The notes under the pieces were generated by a model. It had not been told where the DNA came from. It saw nothing but the letters and a program-made list of their open reading frames with translations, and searched no databases. The translations under genes were made by a program, and so were the position numbers. A DNA stretch of 64,000 nucleotides from Solimonas terrae (GTDB lineage: Bacteria; Pseudomonadota; Gammaproteobacteria; Nevskiales; Nevskiaceae): assembly GCF_011067135.1 (NCBI RefSeq), contig NZ_JAAMOW010000007.1, positions 248,001-312,000 of the forward strand. Reading direction: 5' to 3'. Positions within the stretch are counted from its first letter, which is position 1, and every line of letters starts with the position of its first letter. This document shows, piece by piece, positions 34,702 to 44,388 of this stretch.

Positions 34702-35901
34702 TCAGAACGCATCGCCCGGAACGCGAACGAAGCCTTCCATCAGCACGCGCGCGCTGCGTGACATGATCGCCTTCTTGACGACCCATTGGCCGTTCTCTTG
34801 CACCGCCGCGGCGCCGACGCGCAGGCTTCCGGATGGGTGGCCGAAGCGCACGGCTTCGCGCGCACCGCCACCGACGGCGAGATTGACGAGCGTGCCGGGA
34901 ATCGCGGCGGCAGTGCCGATCGCGACGGCCGCGGTGCCCATCATCGCGTGATGCAGCTTGCCCATCGACAGCGCCCGCACGTTCAGATCAATCTCGTCGG
35001 CCTTGATGTTTTTTCCGCTCGACGAGACGTAGTCCTTCGGGGCCGCGACGAACGCCACCTTGGGCGTGTGCTGGCGCTTGGCCGCTTCTGAGACGTCCTT
35101 GATCAGGCCCATGCGCAGCGCGCCGCAGGCGCGGATGGTCTCGAACTTCGCCAGCGCCCTGGCATCGCTGTTGATTGCGTCGCGCAACTCGGTACCGGTG
35201 TAGCCGACTTCCTCCGCGTTGATGAACACGGTCGGGATGCCGGCATTGATCATCGTCGCCTTCAGCGTGCCGATGCCGGGCACTTCGAGATCATCGACCA
35301 GGTTGCCGGTCGGAAACATCGAGCCGCCCTCGTCGCCGTCATCGGCCGGATCAAGAAATTCGATCTGCACTTCCGCGGCCGGGAAGGTCACGCCGTCGAG
35401 TTCGAAGTCGCCGGTTTCCTGCACGGCGCCGTTCGTCATCGGCACGTGGGCGATGATGGTCTTGTTGATCTGCGTCTGCCAGATGCGCACCGTGCAGACG
35501 CCGTCCTTCGGAATGCGCGCCGCGTCGATCAGACCGTTGCTGATCGCGAACGAACCGACTGCCGCGGTGAGATTGCCGCAGTTGCCGGACCAGTCGACGA
35601 AGGGTTTGTCGATCGACACCTGACCGAAGCGGTAATCGACGTCGTGATCGGCCTTGGTGCTCTTCGACAGGATCACGGTCTTGCTCGTCGATGAGGTCGC
35701 GCCGCCCATGCCGTCGATCTGCGCGCCGTACGGATCGGGCGAGCCGATCACGCGCAGCAGGAACTTGTCGCGCGCCTCGCCCGGCTCGCGGCAGCGCTCC
35801 GGCAGATCGTCGAGCCTGAAGAAAACGCCTTTGCTGGTGCCGCCGCGCATGTAGGTGGCGGGAACTTTGATCTGCGGAACGTGCGGCTTGGTGGCGCTCA
35901 T
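34702..35901 (-). CDS. prpF: 2-methylaconitate isomerase PrpF
   Basis: 399 aa from the ATG at 35901 (MSATKPHVPQIKVPATYMRGGTSKG). 'ATYMRGGTSKGVFF' and 'GNCGNLTAAVGSFAI' (with the Cys at the active site) are typical of PrpF. It isomerises the trans-2-methylaconitate-type product formed by AcnD into the isomer the aconitase can hydrate, so AcnD-PrpF replaces PrpD. It is the last gene of the methylcitrate operon and follows the SRPBCC gene after 29 bases. Confidence 0.96.
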   Translation of the reverse strand: MSATKPHVPQIKVPATYMRGGTSKGVFFRLDDLPERCREPGEARDKFLLRVIGSPDPYGAQIDGMGGATSSTSKTVILSKSTKADHDVDYRFGQVSIDKPFVDWSGNCGNLTAAVGSFAISNGLIDAARIPKDGVCTVRIWQTQINKTIIAHVPMTNGAVQETGDFELDGVTFPAAEVQIEFLDPADDGDEGGSMFPTGNLVDDLEVPGIGTLKATMINAGIPTVFINAEEVGYTGTELRDAINSDARALAKFETIRACGALRMGLIKDVSEAAKRQHTPKVAFVAAPKDYVSSSGKNIKADEIDLNVRALSMGKLHHAMMGTAAVAIGTAAAIPGTLVNLAVGGGAREAVRFGHPSGSLRVGAAAVQENGQWVVKKAIMSRSARVLMEGFVRVPGDAF

Positions 35902-35930
35902 GAAGGTCTCGGGTGTGGAGGCGCGTGCGA

Positions 35931-36380
35931 TCAGGCGCCGTCTGGAATATCGGGTTCGACAACGTTCGCGAGCAGGCTCAGCGACTCCTGCCAACCGAGG
36001 TAACAGAACTCGGTCGGGATCATGTCGGGAATGCCTTCCTGGACGATCTCGATCTCGGTGCCGCAGGCAACGGTCTTCAGTGAGACCGTGACCTGCATCG
36101 TGCCCGGCATGTTCGGATCGTCGAAACGGTCTTCGTAGCGCAGGCGCTCGCCGGGCTTCAGTTCGAGATAGGTGCCGCCGAACGAATGGCTGCTGCCGGT
36201 GCCGAAGTTGGTGAACGACATCTTGTAGCCGCCGCCGACACGCGCATCCATTTCATGCACCTGCCCGGTGAAGCCGTGCGGCGGCAGCCACTTCACCATC
36301 GCCTGCGGATCAAGGAAGGCTTTGTAGATGCGCGCGGCCGGCGCTTTGAGGACGCGGTGCAGACGGACGGTTCCGGGCAT
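35931..36380 (-). CDS. SRPBCC / AHSA1-type START-fold protein
   Basis: 149 aa. 'MPGTVRLHRVLKAPAARIYKAFLDPQAMVKWLPPHGF' starts the fold, followed by 'SHSFGGTYLELKPGERLRYEDRFDDP' and 'LGWQESLSLLANVVEP'. This is the AHSA1/activator-of-Hsp90-like SRPBCC family, which binds hydrophobic ligands. It lies between acnD (110 bases upstream) and prpF (29 bases downstream), all on the same strand. That position is not usual for prp operons, so it may be a recent insertion or a helper whose role is unknown. Confidence 0.9.
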   Translation of the reverse strand: MPGTVRLHRVLKAPAARIYKAFLDPQAMVKWLPPHGFTGQVHEMDARVGGGYKMSFTNFGTGSSHSFGGTYLELKPGERLRYEDRFDDPNMPGTMQVTVSLKTVACGTEIEIVQEGIPDMIPTEFCYLGWQESLSLLANVVEPDIPDGA

Positions 36381-36490
36381 GACTTATCTCCTGTGACAGC
36401 TCATCAAGGGGCGACACACCATGTGCCGCCCTCTGATGACGCGACGAATGGGCCGCGGAGAATTCGACATCGACGTCATGCCGGTTTCGC

Positions 36491-39091
36491 TCAGGCCGCC
36501 TTCGTCGACGCGAGAAAGTCCATCGCAAAGCGCTGCAGCACGCCGCCGGCCTCGTAGACCGACACTTCCTCGTCCGAATCAAGACGGCAGGTCACCGGCA
36601 CTTCGACGGTTTCGCCGTTCTTGCGGTGGATCACCAGCGTCAGCGTCGCACGCGGCTTGCGCGCACCGACGACGTCGAAGGTTTCGGTGCCGTCGATGCC
36701 CAGGCTCAGGCGCGTCGTGCCCGGCTTGAACTCCAGCGGCAGCGTGCCCATGCCGATCAGGTTGGTGCGGTGGATGCGCTCGAAGCCCTCGGCGACGATC
36801 GCCTCGACGCCGGCAAGACGCACGCCCTTGGCCGCCCAATCGCGCGAGCTGCCCTGACCGTAGTCGGCGCCGGCGATGATGATCAGCGGCTGCTTGCGTT
36901 CCATGTAGGTCTCGATCGCTTCCCACATGCGCACGACCTTGCCTTCCGGTTCGATACGCGCCAGCGAGCCCTTCTTGACCTGGCCGTCGACCACCGCCAT
37001 CTCGTTGACGAGCTGCGGGTTGGCGAAGGTCGCGCGCTGCGCGGTGAGGTGATCGCCGCGATGCGTCGCGTACGAATTGAAGTCCTCTTCCGGCAGGCCC
37101 ATCTTGTGCAGGTATTCGCCGGCGGCGCTGTTCATCATGATCGCGTTCGACGGCGACAGGTGATCGGTGGTGATGTTGTCCGGCAGCACGGCGAGCGGGC
37201 GCAGGCCCTTGAGCGTGCGCTCGCCGGCCAGTGCGCCTTCCCAGTACGGCGGACGGCGGATGTAGGTGCTCTGCGGACGCCAGTTGTAGAGCGGGCTGAT
37301 CTTCTCGCCTTCGACGATCTTGAAGGTGAACATCGGATCGTAGACCTTGCGGAACATTTCCGGCTTGACGCTCTGCTTGATGACGGCGTCGATTTCCTCG
37401 TCGCTCGGCCAGATGTCCTTGAGCGTAACGGGCTTGCCGTCCTGGTCGAGCCCTAGTGCGTCCTTCTCGATGTCGAAGCGCACGGTACCGGCGATCGCGT
37501 AGGCGACGACCAGCGGCGGCGAAGCCAGGAAGGCCTGCTTGGCGTACGGATGGATGCGGCCGTCGAAGTTGCGATTGCCGGACAGCACGGCCGTCGCATA
37601 CAGATCGCGCTCGATGATCTCCTGCTGGATCTTCGGATCGAGCGCGCCGGACATGCCGTTGCAGGTCGTGCAGGCGAACGCGACGATGCCGAAGCCGAGC
37701 TGTTCGAGCTCCGGCAGCAGCTTGGCTTCTTCCAGATACAGCTGCACCGCCTTCGAGCCCGGCGCCAGCGACGACTTCACCCAGGGCTTGCGCGTCAGGC
37801 CCCTGGCGTTGGCGTTGCGTGCGAGCAGGCCGGCGGCGATGACGTTGCGCGGATTGGACGTGTTCGTGCAGCTGGTGATCGCGGCGATGATGACGGCGCC
37901 GTCCGGCATCTTGCCGTCGGCCGGCAGCTGCCACGGCGCGGCGATGCCACGCTCGGCGAGCGCCGAGGTCGGCAGACGCTTGTGCGGATTTGACGGGCCG
38001 GCCATGTTGCGCACCACGGTCGACAGGTCGAACTTCAGCGTGCGCTCGTACTGCGCCGTCTTCAGCGCATCGGCCCACAGGCCGGTCTGCTTCGCATAGG
38101 TCTCGACCAGCCTGACCTGCTCGGCGTCGCGGCCGGTCAGCGTCAGATAGTCGAGCGTGTTCTGGTCGATGAAGAACATCGCCGCGGTCGCGCCGTATTC
38201 CGGTGCCATGTTGGAAATCGTCGCGCGGTCGCCGAGCGTCAGCGCCGCAGCGCCGTCACCGTAGAACTCGAGGTAGTGACCCACCACCTTTTCCTTGCGC
38301 AGGAACTCGGTCAGCGCCAGCACCACGTCGGTTGCCGTGATGCCGGGCTGCGGCTTGCCGGAGAGTTCCACGCCGGTGATGTCCGGCAGGCGCATCCACG
38401 ACGCGCGACCGAGCATGACGTTCTCGGCTTCAAGGCCGCCGACGCCGATGGCGATGACGCCGAGCGCGTCGACATGCGGCGTATGCGAATCGGTGCCGAC
38501 GCAGGTGTCCGGAAACGCGACGCCGTCCTGGGTGTAGATCACCGGCGACATCCGCTCCAGATTGATCTGATGCATGATGCCGTTGCCGGGCGGGATGACG
38601 TCGATGTTGCGGAACGCCTCCTTTGTCCAGTTGATGAAATGAAAGCGATCGTCATTGCGACGATCCTCGACCGCGCGATTCTTCGCGAACGCGTCCTTCT
38701 CGAAACCGCCGTGCTCGACGGCCAGCGAGTGATCGACGATCAGCTGCACCGGCACGACGGGGTTCACTTTCGCCGGATCGCCGCCCATGTCGGCGATCGC
38801 ATCACGCAGGCCGGCGAGATCGACCAGCGCGGTCTGGCCGAGAATGTCGTGACACACGACGCGCACCGGAAACCACGGAAAATCGAGGTCGCGCTTGCGC
38901 TCGATCAACTGACCGAGATACGCGTTCAGCCTCTCGGGCTCGGCCTTGCGCACGAGGTTTTCGGCGTGCACGCGCGCCGTGTAGGGCAGCGTCGCCCAGG
39001 CGCCTGGCTTGATGGCATCGACAGCGGCGCGCGCATCGAAGTAGTCGAGCTTGGTGCCCGGGAGGTTCTTGCGGTAGGCGGTGTTGGTCAT
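36491..39091 (-). CDS. acnD: Fe-S 2-methylcitrate dehydratase AcnD
   Basis: 866 aa from the ATG at 39091 (MTNTAYRKNLPGTKLDYFDA). It has all four aconitase domains. Cluster-ligand cysteines are in 'ITSCTNTSNPRN' and 'FACTTCNGMSG'; the swivel-domain arginine block 'GQGSSRDWAAKG' is present. AcnD dehydrates 2-methylcitrate to a methylaconitate isomer that PrpF converts. The gene follows prpC after 124 bases, a spacer holding a strong dyad. Confidence 0.96.
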   Translation of the reverse strand: MTNTAYRKNLPGTKLDYFDARAAVDAIKPGAWATLPYTARVHAENLVRKAEPERLNAYLGQLIERKRDLDFPWFPVRVVCHDILGQTALVDLAGLRDAIADMGGDPAKVNPVVPVQLIVDHSLAVEHGGFEKDAFAKNRAVEDRRNDDRFHFINWTKEAFRNIDVIPPGNGIMHQINLERMSPVIYTQDGVAFPDTCVGTDSHTPHVDALGVIAIGVGGLEAENVMLGRASWMRLPDITGVELSGKPQPGITATDVVLALTEFLRKEKVVGHYLEFYGDGAAALTLGDRATISNMAPEYGATAAMFFIDQNTLDYLTLTGRDAEQVRLVETYAKQTGLWADALKTAQYERTLKFDLSTVVRNMAGPSNPHKRLPTSALAERGIAAPWQLPADGKMPDGAVIIAAITSCTNTSNPRNVIAAGLLARNANARGLTRKPWVKSSLAPGSKAVQLYLEEAKLLPELEQLGFGIVAFACTTCNGMSGALDPKIQQEIIERDLYATAVLSGNRNFDGRIHPYAKQAFLASPPLVVAYAIAGTVRFDIEKDALGLDQDGKPVTLKDIWPSDEEIDAVIKQSVKPEMFRKVYDPMFTFKIVEGEKISPLYNWRPQSTYIRRPPYWEGALAGERTLKGLRPLAVLPDNITTDHLSPSNAIMMNSAAGEYLHKMGLPEEDFNSYATHRGDHLTAQRATFANPQLVNEMAVVDGQVKKGSLARIEPEGKVVRMWEAIETYMERKQPLIIIAGADYGQGSSRDWAAKGVRLAGVEAIVAEGFERIHRTNLIGMGTLPLEFKPGTTRLSLGIDGTETFDVVGARKPRATLTLVIHRKNGETVEVPVTCRLDSDEEVSVYEAGGVLQRFAMDFLASTKAA

Positions 39092-39145
39092 GGCTTGCAC
39101 CGAATGCTGGCAATAGCAGAAGAAAATGAAGGATCTATCAACGCT

Positions 39146-39171
39146 CGGCGTCTCGCTATCGCGAGACGCCG
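39146..39171. repeat. Intercistronic dyad between prpC and acnD
   Basis: CGGCGTCTCG (39146-39155) and CGAGACGCCG (39162-39171) form a perfect 10-bp stem around CTATCG. No U-tract follows on the minus strand. It could stabilise upstream prpBC mRNA or cause partial processing, giving unequal prpC and acnD levels. Confidence 0.6.
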
Positions 39172-39215
39172 ATGCACTGACTCGTAACGCTGGGATCCCC
39201 ACGCTACTCGCAGTG

Positions 39216-40370
39216 CTACTTGCGATCCTTGATCGGAACGAACTTCAGATCTTCCGGGCCGACGTAGTTCGCCGACGGACGGATGATCTTGCCGTCGATG
39301 CGCTGTTCGATGACGTGCGCGCTCCAGCCGGAGGTGCGGGCGATCACGAACAGCGGCGTGAACATGTCGGTCGGCACGCCCATCACGTGGTAGCTGACGG
39401 CGCTGAACCAGTCGAGATTCGGGAACATCTTCTTGATGTCCCACATCACGGTTTCCAGACGCTCGGCAATGTCGAACATCTTGGTGCTGCCGGCTTCCCT
39501 GGACAGCTCGTGCGCGACTTCCTTGATGACCTTGTTGCGCGGATCGGCGATCGTGTAGACCGGATGACCGAAGCCGATGACGACTTCCTTCTTCTCGACG
39601 CGCGCCTTGATGTCGGCTTCCGCTTCGTCCGGCGAGTCATAGCGCTTCTGGATTTCGAACGCCACTTCGTTGGCGCCGCCGTGCTTGGGGCCGCGCAGCG
39701 CGCCGATGCCGCCGGCGATGCAGCTGTACATGTCGGAACCGGTGCCGGCGATCACGCGCGAGGTGAACGTCGAGGCATTGAACTCGTGTTCGGCGTACAG
39801 CACCAGCGAGGTGTGCATGGCCTTGACCCAGCTGTCCTTCGGCTTTTCCTGATGCAGCAGGTGCAGGAAGTGACCACCGATCGAATCGTCGTCGGTTTCG
39901 ACATCGATGACGTTGCCGTTGTAGGCGTAGTGGTACCAGTACAGCAGCATCGAGCCGAGACAGGCCATCAGCTTGTCGGCGATGTCGCGCGCGCCGGCAT
40001 GATTGTGATCGTCCTTCTCCGGCTTGACGCAGCCGAGCACCGACACGCCGGTGCGCATCACGTCCATCGGGTGCGCGGACGGCGGCAGCTGTTCGAGCGC
40101 AGTCTTCACCGCTGCCGGTATGCCGCGCAGGCTCTTCAGCTTTGCCTTGTACGCCGCCAGTTCGGCGACCGTCGGCAGCTTGCCGTGCACGAGCAGGTGT
40201 GCGATTTCCTCGAACTCGCACTGGGCGGCGACATCGAGGATGTCGTAGCCGCGGTAATGCAGGTCGTTGCCGCTGCGGCCGACCGTGCACAGCGCGGTGT
40301 TGCCGGCAGCCGTGCCGGACAGCGCGACGGACTTCTTCGGCTTGAACGTCGGGGCGGTGGTTTCAGTCAT
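39216..40370 (-). CDS. prpC: 2-methylcitrate synthase PrpC
   Basis: 384 aa from the ATG at 40370. Citrate-synthase-family residues are in '[14 protein letters not shown]', '[13 protein letters not shown]' and '[35 protein letters not shown]'. The wording '[22 protein letters not shown]' is characteristic of methylcitrate rather than hexameric citrate synthases. It condenses propionyl-CoA with oxaloacetate. It lies 31 bases after prpB. Confidence 0.97.
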   Translation of the reverse strand: MTETTAPTFKPKKSVALSGTAAGNTALCTVGRSGNDLHYRGYDILDVAAQCEFEEIAHLLVHGKLPTVAELAAYKAKLKSLRGIPAAVKTALEQLPPSAHPMDVMRTGVSVLGCVKPEKDDHNHAGARDIADKLMACLGSMLLYWYHYAYNGNVIDVETDDDSIGGHFLHLLHQEKPKDSWVKAMHTSLVLYAEHEFNASTFTSRVIAGTGSDMYSCIAGGIGALRGPKHGGANEVAFEIQKRYDSPDEAEADIKARVEKKEVVIGFGHPVYTIADPRNKVIKEVAHELSREAGSTKMFDIAERLETVMWDIKKMFPNLDWFSAVSYHVMGVPTDMFTPLFVIARTSGWSAHVIEQRIDGKIIRPSANYVGPEDLKFVPIKDRK

Positions 40371-40401
40371 CGGGAAGTTCTCCTGTGTGGGCGACGCGGA
40401 C

Positions 40402-41286
40402 TTACTTCTTCTTCGACGCGAAGAGTGCGTCGAGCTTGCTTTCAAACGCGTGATAGCCGATGCGGTCGTACAGCTCGGCGCGAGTCTGCATCAGATCGAT
40501 CACGTCCTTCTGGTGGCCGTTGCTGCGGATCGAGGTGTAAACCGCCTCGGCCGCCTTGTTCGCTGCGCGGAAAGCCGACAGCGGATACAGCTGGATGGCG
40601 ACGCCGACCGACGCGAGTTCTTCGCGCGTAAACAGGGGTGTCGCACCGAATTCGGTAATGTTGGCAAGCACCGGGGCCTTCACGGCGTCGACGAAGCGCT
40701 TGTAGGTCGGCAGATCGTAGGCGGCTTCGGCGAAGATCGCATCGGCGCCGGCTTCGACGCAGGCGATCGAGCGTTCGATCGCGGCATCGACGCCTTCGGC
40801 CTGGATGGCATCGGTGCGCGCGATCAGGAAGAAGTCCGGATCGGTCCTGGCATCGGCGGCGGCCTTCACGCGATCGACCATCTCGCCCTTGCTGACAATC
40901 TCCTTGCCCGGGCGGTGACCGCAACGCTTGGCACCGACCTGATCCTCGATGTGGCAGGCCGCGGCGCCGGCCTTGATCAGCGTCTTGATCGTCCGCTCGA
41001 TGTTGAATGCGCTGGCGCCGAAGCCGGTGTCGATGTCGACCAGCAGCGGCAGGTCGCAGACGTCGGTGATGCGCCGCACGTCGACGAGCACGTCGTCGAG
41101 ATTGTTGATGCCCAGATCCGGCAGACCGAGCGAGCCGGCGGCAACGCCACCGCCCGACAGGTAGATCGCCTTGAAGCCGGCGCGCCTGGCGAGCAGCGCA
41201 TGATTGGCGTTGATCGCGCCTATGACCTGCAGGGGTTTTTCGGCGGCGAGGGCGGCGCGGAAGGCAGCACCGGCGGAAGGCGTCAT
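40402..41286 (-). CDS. prpB: 2-methylisocitrate lyase PrpB
   Basis: 294 aa from the ATG at 41286. The Mg-binding and catalytic segment '[20 protein letters not shown]' (with the KRCGH active-site loop) and '[18 protein letters not shown]' identify it. It splits 2-methylisocitrate into pyruvate and succinate, the last step of the methylcitrate cycle. It is the first gene of the operon, behind the sigma-54-like promoter. Confidence 0.97.
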   Translation of the reverse strand: MTPSAGAAFRAALAAEKPLQVIGAINANHALLARRAGFKAIYLSGGGVAAGSLGLPDLGINNLDDVLVDVRRITDVCDLPLLVDIDTGFGASAFNIERTIKTLIKAGAAACHIEDQVGAKRCGHRPGKEIVSKGEMVDRVKAAADARTDPDFFLIARTDAIQAEGVDAAIERSIACVEAGADAIFAEAAYDLPTYKRFVDAVKAPVLANITEFGATPLFTREELASVGVAIQLYPLSAFRAANKAAEAVYTSIRSNGHQKDVIDLMQTRAELYDRIGYHAFESKLDALFASKKK

Positions 41287-41364
41287 GAGCGGCTCCTGTT
41301 GATCGGCGCAGCGCTTCGGCAAGACCGCCGATGATCCGCGCGTCTGTGTGGTGGCCCTTTCGCG

Positions 41365-41380
41365 ATCAAGGGACGTGCCA
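41365..41380 (-). promoter_or_regulatory. Sigma-54-type promoter for prpB
   Basis: On the minus strand TGGCACG-TCCC-TTGAT (positions 41380 to 41365) matches the -24/-12 consensus TGGCACG-N4-TTGCW except for A in place of the -12 C. A start site about 12 bases on would leave a leader of roughly 65-70 bases before the prpB ATG. The position relative to the PrpR site (about 110-150 bases upstream) is right for an enhancer-dependent promoter. Confidence 0.7.
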
Positions 41381-41485
41381 GCGTCGTCGGTCCGCGGCGG
41401 TCTCGGCCGCGGTCCGATATGACCTTGTATTTCATCGAGAAAAGCCCAGCGCGGCCATCGAGCCGCCGACCTCGGTCAGGCACCT

Positions 41486-41533
41486 TGTTTCATTTTTACG
41501 TTTCACGAAACACGAAAGGCCGAAAATGAAACA
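41486..41533. promoter_or_regulatory. Putative PrpR upstream activator site
   Basis: TGTTTCAT (41486-41493) and ATGAAACA (41526-41533) form an outer inverted repeat. GTTTC-AC-GAAAC (41500-41511) is nested within. The half-sites resemble the TTTCAT/ATGAAA sites described for PrpR. The site sits immediately upstream of the prpR ATG (41545), so it could serve both prpB activation and prpR autocontrol. Confidence 0.7.
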
Positions 41534-41544
41534 TAATCTGCAAC

Positions 41545-43152
<1,608 letters not shown>

Positions 43153-43249
43153 CGCCGCGCGCGCGAAGCGCCGCGCGGTCCGACCGGGAGCTCGCCGCAC
43201 GGAGAAGTCACCGTTGTGAGCCGGACCAAGGTCGCATTCACCGCGTACA

Positions 43250-43267
43250 GCTGTGCTGGAGCACAGC
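43250..43267. repeat. Perfect 18-base palindrome between convergent genes
   Basis: GCTGTGCT-GG-AGCACAGC, 8-bp arms with a two-base centre, lies between the prpR stop and the fabH stop. A two-base loop is too tight for a standard terminator, so it may be a protein-binding site or a cruciform-type barrier. Confidence 0.5.
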
Positions 43268-43314
43268 GAACACGGCGAATGCGAGATCGGCCCGCACAGC
43301 AGGCGAATTCGCTC

Positions 43315-44274
43315 TCACATGATGAGAAGCGCGGAGCCCCAGGTCATGCCACCACCGACGGCTTCGAGCATGACCTTGTGCCCCGGCTGGATGCGACCGT
43401 CACGCACTGCGGCGTCGAGCGCGAGCGGCACGGAGGCAGCCGAGGTGTTGCCCTGACTTTCGACCATGGTCACCACGCGCTCGCGCGGCAGACCGAGCTT
43501 GTCGGCGGTGGCCTGGATGATGCGGATGTTGGCCTGGTGCGGGACCAGCCAGTCGATGTCGGCGCCGGTCATGTTGTTGGCGGCCAGCGTCTCGCGACAG
43601 ACCTCATCGAGCACCCGCACCGCGAACTTGAACACGGCGCCGCCGTCCATGTGCACGAAGGCGCGCCCCTGAACGACACCGTTCTGCACCGAACCTTCGA
43701 CATTGAGAATGCCGCTCTGGCTGCCGTCGGCATGCAGATGGGTCGACAGGATGCCGGGCGTCTCGCTGTGCCTGAGCACGACGGCGCCGGCGCCGTCGCC
43801 GAACAGCACGCAGGTGCGACGGTCGCTCCAGTCGAGCAGCCGCGAAAACACTTCAGCCCCGACTACCAGCGCACATTTGCTCTGGCCGCTGGCGACGAAC
43901 TTGTCGGCCACCGCCAGCGCGTAGACGAAACCGGTGCAGACCGCCTGCACGTCCATCGCCGCGCAGCCGCGAACGCCGAGCTTGTGCTGCAGCAGGGCGG
44001 CGGTTGACGGGAACATCATGTCCGGCGTGGTCGTGGCAACGACGATCAGATCGATTTCGCCGACATCGACGCCCGCAGCTTCGAGCGCCTTGCGTGAAGC
44101 GTGCAAGGCCAGATCGGAGGTCTTCTCGTCCGGCGCGGCGACGTGACGGCTGCGGATGCCGGTCCGCGAGAAGATCCACTCGTCGGTGGTGTCGATCCGG
44201 CTTTCGAGCTGCACATTGCTCAAGGCCTGCGCGGGCAGATAGCTGCCGGTACCGACAATACGGGAATACGCCAT
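43315..44274 (-). CDS. fabH: 3-oxoacyl-ACP synthase III (FabH / KAS III)
   Basis: 319 aa. The catalytic triad is complete: Cys in '[15 protein letters not shown]', His in '[11 protein letters not shown]', Asn in '[13 protein letters not shown]'. '[14 protein letters not shown]' and 'GAVVLRHSE' are typical of housekeeping FabH. It condenses acetyl-CoA (or other acyl-CoA) with malonyl-ACP. The gene is not with plsX, fabD or fabG here. It starts 114 bases after the RND permease stop, past that operon's terminator. Confidence 0.95.
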   Translation of the reverse strand: MAYSRIVGTGSYLPAQALSNVQLESRIDTTDEWIFSRTGIRSRHVAAPDEKTSDLALHASRKALEAAGVDVGEIDLIVVATTTPDMMFPSTAALLQHKLGVRGCAAMDVQAVCTGFVYALAVADKFVASGQSKCALVVGAEVFSRLLDWSDRRTCVLFGDGAGAVVLRHSETPGILSTHLHADGSQSGILNVEGSVQNGVVQGRAFVHMDGGAVFKFAVRVLDEVCRETLAANNMTGADIDWLVPHQANIRIIQATADKLGLPRERVVTMVESQGNTSAASVPLALDAAVRDGRIQPGHKVMLEAVGGGMTWGSALLIM

Positions 44275-44340
44275 CGCTCTCTCGCTGGGGATTGTGAGGC
44301 CGTACGCCGCGGCCGGACAGCCATTTTAGCGCGATCAACG

Positions 44341-44373
44341 AAAAACCCCGCCAGACTTGCGACTGGCGGGGTT
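44341..44373 (-). terminator. Intrinsic terminator of the efflux operon
   Basis: On the minus strand AACCCCGCCAG, an eight-base loop, and CTGGCGGGGTT form an 11-bp stem followed by a TTTTTCG tract (plus-strand AAAAA at 44341-44345). It is 15 bases beyond the RND permease stop codon. Confidence 0.9.
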
Positions 44374-44388
44374 ATGGAACATGACGTG

